In this document: positions 10,800-23,249 of the stretch, in pieces | Layout of the letters: every line of letters starts with the position of its first letter | How positions within the stretch are numbered: position 1 is the first letter of the stretch | Assembly: GCA_012845835.1 (NCBI GenBank) | Contig: JABAKD010000002.1 | Location: forward strand, 2,823,501-2,887,500 | Direction: 5' to 3' | Origin: Undaria pinnatifida | Taxonomy: Eukaryota > Sar > Phaeophyceae > Laminariales > Alariaceae | DNA length: 64,000 nt | The notes under the pieces: generated by a model | What the model was told of the DNA's origin: nothing | The model's input: the letters and a program-made list of their open reading frames with translations, nothing else | Databases searched by the model: none | Program-made: the position numbers and the translations under genes

Positions 10800-12660
10800 G
10801 TCGACTCAAGCGTGTTGTTTTCTGCAGAATCCCGCCTTGTTGCCCTGCCCTCCACAACCTGGTGGATTATCCGATACACCAGGAGCAGCATCAAAAGAGT
10901 ATTATTATGCATTCCATTGCGAATTCCGATGCCAATGACGGTCGGCGAGCCCAACTCAGGCAAGGTGTATCGTCGTTGACAACGTTAGAAAAAATCGTGT
11001 GTTTACGAACATGTCACGGCTATTACGTTATAACCAGAGAAGATGTTTGCAACAGAAGGGCTCAACATAACGACCAGCAGTATGTTGTGCGCTCGCCTCG
11101 AATAAATTCCTGTTGCCGCCCCCTCGCCCCCCGCGTTACATCAGCAGCTTCAGAGAGTTCGGGTTTTCTGCTAATGGGCTTCAAGAGCTTTGCCCGCGCA
11201 CACTATCTCCGCCGTGGTGTAAACAAAACGCTTATCAAAAAGCGTCGCGGACGCGGTACTCGTAGGTTGGCGCGCTTTTACTTCTGTCGCTATGCCTTTC
11301 GATCGAACAGATGTAAGGCATTGAATTTCACAGTCACGCGAAACCCGATCGCTATATAGAAAATGTTTTGCAATGCAACCATCGAAGGTGGAACATGAAA
11401 ATTTACAGATGTACTGAGCTGATGACAGTGGTACGACATAATCCGGGTACTTATAACAGAGAGAGCCAATGCGGGGAAGAAACAGTACTGTTGAGACGAT
11501 CGAACACATCGACAAATTTCTACAAAAATATAGCGGTCTACATGTGGCGTTCTTCACAGGCGTATCAAAATATTGGATATCTTGGTGAATTTTGCGTGCC
11601 GTCCTTCAGCGAGGGCAAACGGCAGAAGCGACGACAAAAAAAGAGAATGAAGAACAAAAGAACGAAACATTTATCGTATTCTTCAACACGGTCCTCATGT
11701 TGCTATTTTGTAAAAGAACAGCAAACCAGTTCCGTACAAATGTTGTGTGGTAAGTGCTTCTTCAAAGCGCAATGGGGCGGAAAAACACCTCCGAGTGGGT
11801 GCTGTCGTTTTTGCACGAAGGAAATGCAAAGATTGCTTTCACAAGTTCGTGCTTTCGCGGTTTGCACTTTGTTCAACAGCCAAGTGAGCAAGAACGCATA
11901 AACCAAGCACAATAATAACATTCACCATTTATACAACAACTCAAAACCAACAAAAATTGAACAATAAATACGACGCAGACCACCATGTACGAGGAGACGC
12001 GCCCTTTGCATCGGCACGTCCAACGGTGACAGCGACATGGGAAAATAGAAGAAAGGACCGGCAAGATTACCAAACCGGCGACGGGCAGCAGCAACGGCAC
12101 TAGCCGCAACACCAGAACCGGCATCGCCCACAGCACGTGCATCATCAGCGAAAGTGAAAGCCATATCCAATCGTGACAGACGCAGGAACGGTGCCAGGAG
12201 AAGAATATACAGAAGAGCAGCAGGGGTTCTCAATTTTTGAAACGATCCGCCACATTTTGCTGCTGCTGGTGCTTACATCAAGCTTACGTGAGTCACAACC
12301 CCGGTGTGTTGCACCGTGCTCGATTCCATAATACAAAAAACGGTATGAAGACCACAAGCACATCGACGCGAGCTGTTGCCGCTGCTACTCATGAAACTGA
12401 TGCTGTTTCGGCTGCTGCGGCAGCTGTTGCTGCTTATGCTACTGCTCATACTCCTGCCGTTGCTGCAGTGTTGCAATATTCCAAAATGCAAATGGACTAC
12501 ATGGGAGATGTTGCGCTGCTCCTCTAAAGTCGCATGCAAGAACGTACTATATGCGGTAAACGGCAACAAGTCCAAGAAGAGTGGCTTGTCCGCTTCGTCA
12601 GAACAACCCAAGGTAATTAGCTTCTGAAAGCTGCTTGACATCCTATCAAACCACTACCAA
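10800..12660. other. Upstream of the EsV-1-7 gene; no supported gene
   Basis: This contains the presumed promoter of the minus-strand EsV-1-7 gene (immediately above 10799), but no clear TATA or initiator stands out. A minus-strand frame at 11922-12233 has a hydrophobic start (LLYILLLAPFL), but it opens with TTG and its first ATG lies after the hydrophobic part, so I do not call it. A CTG/GCT-rich tract lies at about 12370-12470. Confidence 0.4.
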
Positions 12661-12668
12661 ACCAATGA

Positions 12669-13196
12669 CTAGACCACAGGATTAGTCATACATGTGTCAA
12701 CTTGCGATAATGTCTTACTGTCCGGATTATTGGCGTTCCTGCACCGAGCTCCAATCGCATGGCGCAGCCAGACCTCGTCTAGCCGCTCACCTAATGCGTG
12801 ACAGAAAGGCTGTAGATAGAGAGCACACACAGGCCGAGAGTATTTCGCGGACTCGTGGTGCGGGGCTTCAGGGGCAGGAAACTGCCTGGCGGGTGCGAGG
12901 GCCAGCTCTGTGTGCATTCCATCTGTGGTTTGGACAAAAAATCGAGTTCTAACATCCGCGAAGCGCATGTATCGAACCGGCACAGTGCGCGGAATCTTAG
13001 CCAACGTATACATCGAAGAATTGCTCAAATGTTGCTGCTGGTGACCAGCAGCAACACCAGCAGAAGCAGCAGCAGAAACAGCATAGTCTAGTCCAATGTC
13101 GCGCGGTTTATATGATGATGTTTCCACGACGGTGGTCGGGTTGTCCGGAACTGCTGCCAGGCGGCCGCGAGTATGAACATGCAATGTGGCAGGCAC
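12669..13196 (-). CDS. Unrecognised 175-residue open frame
   Basis: A minus-strand frame with ATG at 13196 and stop at 12669, with an Ala/Gln-rich patch (AVSAAASAGVAAGHQQQHL) from a GCT-type microsatellite and no recognisable domain. Longer than chance frames nearby, but plus-strand frames overlap most of it. Possibly a host exon, possibly noise. Confidence 0.2.
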   Translation of the reverse strand: MPATLHVHTRGRLAAVPDNPTTVVETSSYKPRDIGLDYAVSAAASAGVAAGHQQQHLSNSSMYTLAKIPRTVPVRYMRFADVRTRFFVQTTDGMHTELALAPARQFPAPEAPHHESAKYSRPVCALYLQPFCHALGERLDEVWLRHAIGARCRNANNPDSKTLSQVDTCMTNPVV

Positions 13197-13299
13197 AGAC
13201 TGCTAATAGAGCGTAGGTAAAGTAGGGGTATAAGGGAGGCTCGGACAATCGAAGCAACTGCTTCCTGCTCCTGCGGATTCATGGTTCTTGCTAGAATTG

Positions 13300-15470
13300 T
13301 GGCTCAAGCGATACTATAGGTAATTGCGACACTTTACAGCGCCCCCCTCCAAATAGCGCAAGGAGTCCAACGGAAGAGGGGTATGGAAGATCATGGACAT
13401 TTACTCGTGGTTTCTTACATTCGCAAGACGAAAATGATACATGCTAGATACGCGTAGGTTGGACTCAGCTCGTGTGGCAGCATTTTCATCGAGGGATTCC
13501 CGAAGCCGTATCATGCACCCAACGAAGGGCACGCGCCTGCATGACACCTACCAGTAAGTGACGTTACAGAAGACACATAGCATGCGTGCGTTATACCTAC
13601 ACGGGCCACCACGACAAGGTAAGTGGCGACGGCCCTCGACCACAGCCGAATGAACGAACTGGAAGCAAGCATTCATACGCTACTGAAGTGCTTGCACCGT
13701 ACTGCCGTAAAATGACCCCAAAAGGTACGATCGTTCATGAAAACCAAAAGAGTAATTTGAAAATACGAAATTATACAGTTTCATCGCGGCGTCAGACTGC
13801 CATACCTTCAACCCCGATCCCGGGCTGAAAAATCGTTTGGTCGACCGCTCTTTTGGCAGCCGAGTTCCTCGGCCGTTTCCACCTCTAACTTTTTCGGCTG
13901 TTTCCGGTTATGTTTACGCACAATCTGTCGTACCACTGTCCGAAAATATAACAAAACGTCTGCTCACGCTGACTCACATTTCCGGACTTGATCCTGTCCA
14001 TCAAAAGTGTGCGCAAGAAACTGATTTTCCCGCTACAGCAGGCAAGCGCCATTGCTCGGGTTTTGAAACGAACCTGGTGGTGGTGGTGGTGTTTTCTGCC
14101 GATGCCGCTGTGGGGTGTGGGTATATGCGCGCACACACCGCAATCTGTGCATCTGGGTTCTGGGCAGTGAGCGCGCAGAGGGACAGAACGGTAGGCTGCG
14201 GCAGGTTCACGTGGGCGTAGTTACATTGTCCGCTTTCTTTCGGGTACGCCTGAGCTGGATGTTACCAGTTGAAAACATCTGACTTGAAACCCAGCGAACA
14301 TTTGGCAAAAGTCGCTTTGCTATGTGCTGTGGTTACAGTAGCCATGGTACCAGGCTCCCACGAGCTGTGAAATGGGATGTTTGACGAGTTTGCGAGTTTT
14401 TTTTGTGCGGCTGACTCGCGACGTCGAGTTCACGACATCTGCTCATGGGTAGTGTCTGGCCGCCTACGACAGATGACTGACGCAACCGACGCTTTTACGC
14501 ACTTTACCAAAAACGTGCCTGGTATTCGCGGCTTGTCTTTTGTGAGGAGCTGTCGCTGTCTGCAAGTGAGTTGTTCCGTTTGGGGTTGTTTTAGCCTCCT
14601 ATTGGTAGCCCGAATTTTGACCAATTTCGACCAAAATGCAGAACCTCAGCGTCTAGATGTAGACCCAGGGTGAAGATAATCTAAGGCTGCTGTGGTAAAA
14701 CACGAAGGTTTTGCACCCGCTGTATGCTAAGGCACCAACCAGCAGGGAGTCTGAACATTCGAATAGGGGTAGAATGTACTTCTCTGATAAAAATCTAGAT
14801 TTTCGAGTAAATCGGAAACACGGGGAGGGGGGGGGCTAGATTGCTACGTGTGGCACATTCAGATGCGGAGCAGCTACCGTCCCTGTGTGCTGCCTGCAGA
14901 TGCGTTTGAAGAAATCATGCGGGCTGTTCATGTGTATGTAAACACGGCCCGCTCGAGCCTGCAGTGGCAGCTATCTGCTTACGGTTAATTTTAGGTAGCC
15001 GTGCGCTAAACCATTGTCTCGCAGCCGATGCACATTCGATTTTCTTGTTTGAATTCAAGAGGTGTTGCTCGCAATCGCGAAAGCGAAGGCAGCTGCCAGG
15101 GAGGACAGAGATGCAACCACGAGACGGAAGGCCGCCACCGTCGCAATACAACTGTATTGGGTATTTTGCCGTCAGCCTGGGCAGCCCGCGATGTGGGCCT
15201 GGAGCAATGGTTACATCGTTCTGAGGAGCGCGGGCCAGCACGAACGCGCGTATGCTCTACTGCACGGGAACGGATGGGGTTGGGACAGCCGACGCGACAG
15301 CCAGTGGTGCGGGCCGAAGATACGGCGACCTATTGAGCCCGCCGAATAGCGGTGTGACTTGTGCCGTCGTTCCCGGACTTGGTTCAAAGTTAGCCAGCGA
15401 CATGGATGCGCCGACCATCCAGACAGTCTCCAACTAACAGGAGCCGCGCGCAAAGAGGTGGATCGTGTCC
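13300..15470. other. No supported gene
   Basis: Many short overlapping frames on both strands and none with a recognisable domain. A short GGT run lies at about 14076-14094. Confidence 0.4.
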
Positions 15471-15479
15471 TGCTGGTTT

Positions 15480-16190
15480 GCAGTGCTGTTGCAATTGTTT
15501 GTGCTACACTACACACTCAGGCCGTCATTTGTTGATACAAGCACAGCACAGAAGCGCGGTACCGTCTGTGTTTCGCACGTTTACGCCAAGGTTGAAGGAG
15601 TGTTGGCTTTTGTACAGCCGCTGCAATATGCACACATGAAAACGTATGTACATAGTTCTGCATCACAACAACGCGTGGTTTCTGTCGGTTTTAGGTTCAA
15701 GCTTTTCGGCCTGGTAGACGCGGGGGGCTGCTGGTTTGCGTAGCTATTGTTATTTATCGTACTATACTATACAATCACGCCGTCATACGTTGGCACAGGA
15801 ACAGCAAAGCAGCGCGGTACCGTTTGTGTTTTACACGTTCATGCAAGTAGGAGTGTTGGCTTTTGTATAGCCGGTGTAACATGCCTGCATGAAACGTTTG
15901 TACATATATCTGTATAACAAAAATATATCACAAAAACGCGTGGTTTCTGTCGGCCTTAGGCACGAACTTTCTCCTGTGGGCGGGAGTGGGTGTGTGCAAA
16001 TTCAATGCTGCTGCAACTGTGCTATAGACGCACGCGGGCATTAGTTGTGCAAGTATCGAAAAGCAGCGCGGCATCGTTCCACGTGTTGCACGGTTTTTAC
16101 AGCAGAAGAAAAAGTGTTGTGTGTGCTGTATCGCTGATGCAGTATTCATGGATGAAAACGTTTGTACACATTCGTATCACCTTAGAAATT
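15480..16190. repeat. Three tandem degenerate copies of a repeat of about 260 bp
   Basis: Copies begin near 15480, 15740 and 16003. Shared landmarks in order are a CTGTTGCAATTGT or CTGCTGCAACTGT start, GCAGCGCGGTACCGT (GCAGCGCGGCATCGT in the third), GTGTTGGCTTTTGTA, CATGAAAACGT...TGTACATA, and ACGCGTGGTTTCTGTCGG in the first two. Divergence rises across the copies and the last is truncated. No coding sequence is conserved among them. Confidence 0.75.
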
Positions 16191-16645
16191 GTTTTTCGAC
16201 CGCATTGCACATGGGGGGAGGGGGGGGGGGGCGTTGTGATATGCGGAACGAAATGAAGCTGTGACGTGCATTTCTAATCGTGGGTTCGAATCCCACGGGG
16301 GCGCCAACGTGAAGTTAGTGTGTTTCGATGTCCATGGTGTCGCTGTGACAGGTTCCCAATCTGTCATGTCTGTAGGAATCGTTAAAAGTTAACCTGCGGA
16401 GATGTTCTTCCTCGTGTGATGTGGCATGGAGATTGCAGAGTCTTGGTCTCGCACTGAGCCAACGTGGGGATGCTTAAGGCAACCACCCCCGAGGTCTTGT
16501 TTCATGACGCGGTAAAGCCGGTTCCACAATAGACCGCACTGCGTAAGATGCTAGCTTAACGTCGGAGCACACCTTGCAATGCCGCCCATGTTCCATCGAT
16601 GAACGCCTAACAGATTGTCAGAGGACAGCGGGAGTTGTACACGGC

Positions 16646-17858
16646 TTAGGCGAACTCGAGTCGCCACGACGCCAGGCGCTCCATGCCGAGGAAGAATAGA
16701 AAGCCCCACATAATGACGAGAAAGTGCAGCATCCAGTTGAAGGCCTCGCACATGCTCGAGTCGCTCATTCCAAACACTAAAAGCGCATGTCAAATCAGGC
16801 GGCGCGGGAAACTCAGCCGGCACAGCAGCACGCAGAGAGCCTTTCGCCCGCTCACCACAAGTCCACAGTCAGTTCGTATGAACGCAGGAGCTCCAGCATC
16901 AGCATGATTTGCACCAGAAAAAAACCGCACGTAAACAAGTCCAACATAGGCCGTTTGTACGCTTCCAACCAGGTACTATTAAAACTTTACTTCTGCGTAG
17001 CTTTTTTTTTTTTTATCCTCCGGCGGATGGGGAAAAATAAAGCTTTAGCTCACCACACTTCCACGTATTTTCATACGCGTCTTGTGTCGATTTAACTCAG
17101 TTGTTTTCGCAGCCCTACAGTAGTGTTTCCGTGTAGTACTGCTGCTGTAGACTCTCCGTCACTAATGCATATCGGGTACTTTGAGCTAGCAGGGCAATGC
17201 AAAACGATCAGGGCGCCTGAGGCATACCTTTCGAAGGGGAGCCCCTATTTGCAGGACGGGCCTGCAACGAATTCTTGCAGGACGTTTCGGCACACTTTTG
17301 TCCCAGGTCCCTGCACAGACCCCACCCAACCCTAACCCTAACCCTAACCCTAACCCTAACCCTAACCCCAACGCCAACCCGACCCCTGACCGTTTGACCG
17401 GTACGTGGGGCTGAAAATGCCCTCGCGCGGCTTCGCCGCGCGTTCGGCAGGCGTTCGCCAAAAAAAAAAGCGGGCAGTAAAAAGCGGCAGGTGGCCAATC
17501 AGAGGCACGTCCTGCAAGAATTCGTTGCAGGCCCGTCCTGCAAATAGAGTTTCTCCCTTCGAAGCATGAGAAGCACGGCCACTGCCGTCAGGTTGCAGTG
17601 GTGTACACCTGTGATTGCGTGAAACGCAAAACGTTGATACAGGTAGTCCTGGGGACTAAAGAATAAATACACGTCGCACCGTCTTACAGGGCTCGGCATG
17701 TCGTAGATCACAAAATCCAGACATGTCATGGAAAAGAAGAACGCGACAATGTGCACGAACCACGTGTCAGAGCAGTCCTCAAAGAGACACCGGCACTGAA
17801 GCATTATCAAGGATTGTATCATTCGCCATATCATATGGCGGATGTGTAGGCGCGACAT
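16646..17858 (-). CDS. Possible multi-exon membrane protein gene
   Basis: Three minus-strand segments look like exons. The first opens with ATG at 17858 (MSRLHIRHMIWRMIQSL) and contains an apolar stretch, TWFVHIVAFFFSMTCLDFVIY, running to about 17560. The second, about 16845-16960, follows a TTTTAATAG acceptor and encodes TWLEAYKRPMLDLF plus a hydrophobic segment (CGFFLVQIMLMLELL), ending at a GTGAGC donor. The third, from about 16785 to a stop at 16646, encodes a further membrane segment (MLHFLVIMWGFLFFLGM). Exact junctions and phases were not resolved; the second and third segments do not join in frame with the most obvious sites. No family is recognised. Confidence 0.3.
17228..17565. mobile_element. 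Small inverted-repeat element carrying telomere-type repeats
   Basis: The arms 17245-17284 and 17508-17547 are perfect reverse complements over 40 bp (core CCTGCAACGAATTCTTGCAG, itself nearly palindromic). Similarity continues outward for about 17 bp (CTTTCGAAGGGGAG against CTTCGAAGGGAG). The 223-bp interior contains CCCTAA repeats, GC-rich sequence and a poly-A run, and no open transposase. It lies between two candidate exons of the minus-strand gene around it. Best read as a MITE or foldback element. The identical arms imply recent insertion or gene conversion. Confidence 0.75.
17330..17365 (-). repeat. Interstitial telomere-type repeat, six TTAGGG units
   Basis: Six uninterrupted CCCTAA units on the plus strand (TTAGGG on the minus strand), followed by degenerate units (CCCCAACGCCAACCCGACCCC). 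It sits inside the inverted-repeat element at 17228-17565, with ordinary sequence on both sides, so it is not a chromosome end. Confidence 0.9.
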
Positions 17859-18464
17859 TGTGGCGTGACGCGCATGCTGGGGTTATGGTTGCGGTAGAGC
17901 CGCTCGCAGTGCACGAGATCAAGCTACACTACTGTACACCACTTGCTGTTTTCCTGCGGTTAGGTTGAATTTTCAAATATGCGGCGTAACTTCTTCCTGA
18001 GTGCAGTGTGGCTCTTGCCCAATCAGAGGGAGTTCGTAAGCAACGTGACTACATATTTTCGAGATATATATTGAGATAAAAACCCGGCATGGTAAGTTCG
18101 TACACCTTTGCGAGCCCTGTGTGGGACGTGCGTTTCTGCTATTCGCACTGTGCTCCTGCTGTTCCAGGGGTTGCGCTATTTCTGAGATAAATTTATTTAT
18201 CTGAAAAACCAAGCGCCAGTCCAAAATCGATAATTACTTTTGTGATATTGCACGTACGTCGTAGGTTGATTTCCGTCTCCATTTTATATGTTCTAGGCAG
18301 AGGAAATAATTACTTCTGCTGTGATGTATACGTGTACCACACTTGTGGTTTGGCTTGTTTTGCTTTTCCCTGATATATTCTTTCTCTCCAAGGGTGACTG
18401 GAGCCGGTCCTGTGACCACGGACTTGGAACTTTGCAAGTTAATGTAAGAGGAACATCGACGACG

Positions 18465-18608
<144 letters not shown>

Positions 18609-18609
18609 T

Positions 18610-19950
18610 TGCGAAACCGAAAGGCATCAGTGGTCAAGGTTACATGTTTATGTTGTTGACCCGAACTCTGCATGAGGTTCGATTGCAATTTGAACGTTAC
18701 ACAGGGCAGCACCGCCCTACTGTAGCCTTGGCAATTCATCCCGCAATAAACGGCGTGATCATGATTAATCTTACTGCAGCACCTGGCATGCAGAGCACTT
18801 GCATACGTTAGGCTGTATTTGGTCTTGGGAGTGTGTAACAGATACCAAAACATGAGGCAAAACAGTGTAAGTTAGCTTATCATTAGTGCGCGGGAATGCT
18901 GGCTTCCATGCGGAGCCCTTGTAATACAAGAACTACTACAGCTACGCGTACGACTGCAGGATGATCTGACTGAACACCGATCATGTCACACCCTACCTGG
19001 TTACACCTGTAGTACCACAAGTATAAACCAGACGGTCAAAGACTCGATGGCTCGCCTGTTTTTGATGAACAAGTGCAGAGAAAGACGGGGTCGAAGACCG
19101 TACCACCTACTGCCGTAGACTAGAGATCTGTAAATCAAAGTTGAACAAAATAGACTATTAATAGTCTATCATATACTGGTACGATTTGTATATTTCATGG
19201 AACACACCTGCTATCGTCAGGATGCAGGCCTGTCTTCCAGGAAGGAGCAATACGGAAGCGATGGCTGCAATGCCGTTGTTCTCGTTCGCGCTCAGAAGAG
19301 GCAGAGGTTGACACCAAATGGAAGGGATGGAATGTTCCCTCCTGTAAATGGCTTCCGTAGTGGGTGGGTCAAATTGTGTCCATCATGTGTCCCAGAATGG
19401 GCCAGAAACGCATGGACGTGGTCTATAATCGTCCCCCGCCCCCGGATGCATCGGCCGCTAAACAGATTATAAAACTGTACATAAGTTGCCTGCAACTTGT
19501 CCGTGGAAACTTTGGGGAAAGCGGAACCTCGGGGGTTTCGCTTGCTGATAGACTGAAGGGGAGCCCCTTCAGCGTTTATTTGGTTCGGAAGAGCAGGGCA
19601 GTGTCCCGGCTCCAGGAAGGAGAAGATGTAGAAAACAAGCGTCTTTATTAGAGTGCGGCAAAGAGCGGTCGGAAACGAGAACTGATGAGAGGGGGCCGCG
19701 ACGGCGGTCCTATCTGAGCCTACGTACGTACGCCATCAGCGCAGAAGCACGACTGCCGATCTTGTAAACTGCAAGAGTCACTATAGCGGATGTATTCTGG
19801 GCCACAACCACCTGCAACGCACTGCTCGTCTGTGCTCAGACGCTCTCTGAAGCCCCGACCTATCTATCCAACGGCATTTTATAAACTGCATACCACTCCG
19901 ATGTACTTTCTCTCCAATACAGCTCTGAACTTGATATATCTACTCTTGCC
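18610..19950. other. No supported gene; edge of copia element unresolved
   Basis: Short frames only. The right end of this stretch meets the truncated 3' end of the minus-strand copia element. I could not find a 3' LTR. Confidence 0.4.
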
Positions 19951-19958
19951 CAATCAAG

Positions 19959-21930
19959 TCACTCCACAATGGATGGGATACCCTGTGCCCGAATGTCAGC
20001 CAGAAAAACAGCGAAAACAGCGGGCACGTCGGATTTCTCCTTGAGGAAGTAAGTCCATCCAAACCGTGAAAAATCGACCACAATCGTCATTAGGTAGTGG
20101 TGACCACCAGACGACGCGGGGCGCTTTCCGGATAGGTCTACAAACAGACGAGCACAGGGTTTGGTCAAGCGACTTTTGGTAGATCTCGGGACGGGCATCC
20201 TCCCCCCATTGGCCTCGAAACACCAATTACAAGAAACCAACTCTCCTATCACGTTACGTAGGGTTTCAGCATGTGGGTGGGCTACCGCAACGTGCAGATT
20301 GTTTATATCGATCCGATGCTGCTTGCCAGGGACCAACACTGCGTTCGCCATGGGGGCGGGCGGTTATCCTAGTTGCGGATCAGTATGAGCCAGCCTTTCT
20401 ACGCACGAACGAAACACTTCCCCCAAACATGCGAACCCCCGTGGTGTCCATGGTCACACGGCACTTTAACATGACAGCGTGCAATGAGAACTAGTTAAAC
20501 TAGACTCCAGGTACGTATGCCACGTTCGTCATTTGTGAATGCTTGTCACCACCCTGGCAATGCATCATCAGCAGAGACAGCTTGCCAAAGCACTCGACGC
20601 CAATCATCGTCATGTCACCTATCACTAGCCTCTCCTTACCTACCAGAGGGGGCTTACAGTCAAACATCCCAGTGGGTCCCCCGTGACGAGAAACGAAGCA
20701 CCAGAGTCGGCAACCCACACATCTCTACCGCTACCGCCAGAAAAGTCACGAGGCGTCTCCTTCATTTCGGAGGGGTATTGGATTGGTTGAGCAGTCTACC
20801 CGGTGAGAACATGTGGGTCGTCAGACATGCTACTGCTATGCGTGTATTCCGCTGTCCCTAGAGAGTCATACGGGGAGTGGACGGTCGAGGGGGCGTATGG
20901 TGCTGCTGCTGCGGCAACGTACCGCGGAACACAGCTAGTCGGAGCGCAGCCACCAGCTCCATAGGGCTCATGATATGCTCCGGCCTGCCACTTTCCGTCG
21001 TATGGTTCTTGGGGGGGGGGGGAAACGATGCAGCATGCGCGCCAAAAAACCTGAGCTGGGTGGGTAATTTTGCGCTACGTTGTGTGTGCGTGCGCAGTGC
21101 ATTGGGCGGCATAATGGCCCGGTTGCTGACACTTGAAGCATAACCCCGGATACCTCTATGTGGCGGCCCCGATCCTGACGGTAGCGGGGGTCTCAGGGCT
21201 GGACAGCACAATTTTCTTCTCCACCTCGTTGGACGCTGACAGGTTTTGGACTACATGAACATTGACGTTGTCATCATCCTTAGTTCCCCCTTGCATTGCA
21301 GGCTTTTGCACTGTCTTGTCGATGCGGCTCAAGAATTCTTCAGGGTCTTCACCCTTTACCATTGAGATGGGGTCGAACTCCTGCGATTCCCTGCGTTTTT
21401 TCCAGTGTTGTCTCCGGAGCATAAAAGTCAGTCATGACTTTCCATGCTTGCTAGGTGACTCGGTCTTTGGCATCCGGGTCAAACACGGGGGGTCAGAGTC
21501 CAAAGTTCAACAAAATCTCCCAATCCATTCTAGCATGAACGATTGTCGAAGCCTGGTGCCTCAACAGCGATTCCTCATTAGTGAGAGAGTCATCCGCTTC
21601 ACTTTCAGGGTTATGTGTCTCTCTATAGGCGTTTCTACATCATTTTATGCCCGTAAACGATGATAATTTCTCTTTCCAGAGGGGCTACGTGTCCCTCTTA
21701 CTATCAAACTTGGGGGAACAGTTGCTACCCAAATACCCGCCCGGATGGGCCAGGCCTTGCGTAACAGGCGCAAGCGAAGGGGACGAAGCTGGGTTCTCGC
21801 GTATCTAAACTCCCGGTGTGGATTCTTCCAGTTGAACCACTCTCCTCTTGAAGTCTGCCAGCTGCTCCAAAATGGCGGGTGTAATCCCGTCGCTGCTCCC
21901 TTGGATTTCACTCGAATCGGTGTCCCCCAT
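19959..21930 (-). pseudogene. Ty1/copia element, decayed and 3'-truncated (gag, protease, integrase)
   Basis: Reading the minus strand from 21930, gag starts MGDTDSSEIQGSSDG, with several stops. The clearest gag block is 21422-21156 (KGEDPEEFLSRIDKTVQ). A CCHC zinc knuckle, CFKCQQPGHYAAQC, lies at about 21090-21140. The protease motif VADSGASF is near 20695-20725, followed by copia-like sequence at 20718-20500. The integrase zinc-binding region and start of its catalytic core lie at 20351-19959 (HVAVAHPHAETL, CNWC, FVDLSGKRP, VVDFSRFGWTYF). RT and RNase H are missing. Gag to integrase order without RT in between confirms the copia class. Multiple stops and frameshifts mean it is dead. Confidence 0.88.
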
Positions 21931-21944
21931 GGCTCCGGTTGATA

Positions 21945-22235
21945 CCTCCAGCTAGCTCTTTTCCGCAGGAAAGCCCACGTCACCCAACACCCTTTGCTTC
22001 TAACAGTGATAGTACCGTGGACGCGATAATATTCACGTGTGTTGATCCCTACGAAACGTAGAGGGCTTACCCGTTGAGCGAACAGTAGTAGAGTAGTGGA
22101 GTCACCAGTATGAAGACAAGTAAAAGACGTACAATAATATATGAAGATGGTCCTAGCGAAGGCGCAGCGTGGAGAGGAGGAGAACCACTCGGTAGAAGAA
22201 GAACAACGTGGAGTGACAGTGAAATAGCCAACATA
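21945..22235 (-). mobile_element. Probable 5' LTR and primer-binding region of the minus-strand copia element
   Basis: On the minus strand, sequence beginning TGTTGGCTATTTCACTG near 22232 precedes the gag start. Just before the gag ATG is GGAGGTATCAACCGGAGCC, resembling the TGGTATCAGAGC primer-binding site (initiator tRNA-Met) of copia elements. LTR limits cannot be fixed because no second LTR was found. Confidence 0.4.
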
Positions 22236-22249
22236 ATTCCACCATTTCG

Positions 22250-23085
22250 ATATACCTCTACGATGTGGCCAACTTGTCACTGGAAACCCTTAATATACTC
22301 AACCGTCATCATATCTGTATCATATCCAAACATACAATCAACATCTCTTTACTGCTCTGCTCCGCCCATCACGTTTTCTCGGGTTATACAGTCCCGCTGC
22401 GTGCGTCTATCGTTCTTACCGCACATGAGCGTTGGGTCATCCTTGTGTGAGAGATGGTTCCCACGAACTCGCTTGAAATGGCTCTCCCTATGTCCCACGT
22501 ATCTCACTTCCCCGCAAATAGTGCCGAAACCAATGTCACCACACTAGCCCACCCTGCTCCGTCGTCGCCATTAGGGCGATCGACGGAACAACAACCCTCA
22601 TGTGAGATTGCTTGCCAGAAAAAAAAACAAAGCTAATTCTCTGTTCGTCCTCGTGCATGCGATGTACATTGGGCCTTTCGTGGGCCATACCGTTGAGACG
22701 AGACTTGGGCTCACCGTAATTATGCCAGGAACTGAATACAACGCACGTACGAGTACGCATGTATGTGCGAGGCTTGCACCAGCTTATGTCGCAGTCTGGA
22801 TTAGCTGCCTCCGTACGCTCCTCGTGGCGTATAAGAAATACTTTGCCTTTCTACCTTCGGCATTGCCTCCGGTAGAGATTGTTTGCTTTGCGCGCAGGCA
22901 AAGATAACGACGACCGGCCTCGACTTGTCAAAGCTTGGATGGAATAATATTCGTATATGAAGATTATCCCTGGTCAGACCTGCTGCTGATCAGCCGTGGA
23001 TCCACACTAGCCAAACCTGGGAGCTACTGGTTAGCACGTGCTACACGTCTGCGTAAGAATATATAACGGAGGACTCTAACTTCGG
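22250..23085. other. No supported gene
   Basis: Short open frames on both strands with nothing recognisable. Confidence 0.4.
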
Positions 23086-23249
23086 CGTTCTATCTTATTT
23101 TGGGTGGCACTCCGCCCAGAACTCCACCCATTACGTCAGTGATGCCAACGTCACCGCCTTCACTATTGTCTCGATGGTCACATCATCCACTACACTCACT
23201 AACTCCACCACCCCATAACAAAAATAGAATGCCCCCTTCACCTCTACTC

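Noticed and set aside
11922-12233. Small secreted protein on the minus strand
   Set aside because: The apparent signal peptide needs a TTG start; the first ATG lies after it, and an upstream in-frame stop leaves no alternative.
16268-16306. tRNA-like 3' half (GTGGGTTCGAATCCCAC followed by GGGGGCGCCA)
   Set aside because: The T-arm and acceptor end look right, but no matching 5' acceptor strand, D-arm or anticodon stem is found upstream. It could be a tRNA fragment or SINE head. I do not call a tRNA.
17330-17365. Chromosome end
   Set aside because: Only six TTAGGG units, enclosed by inverted arms and with long unique sequence on both sides.
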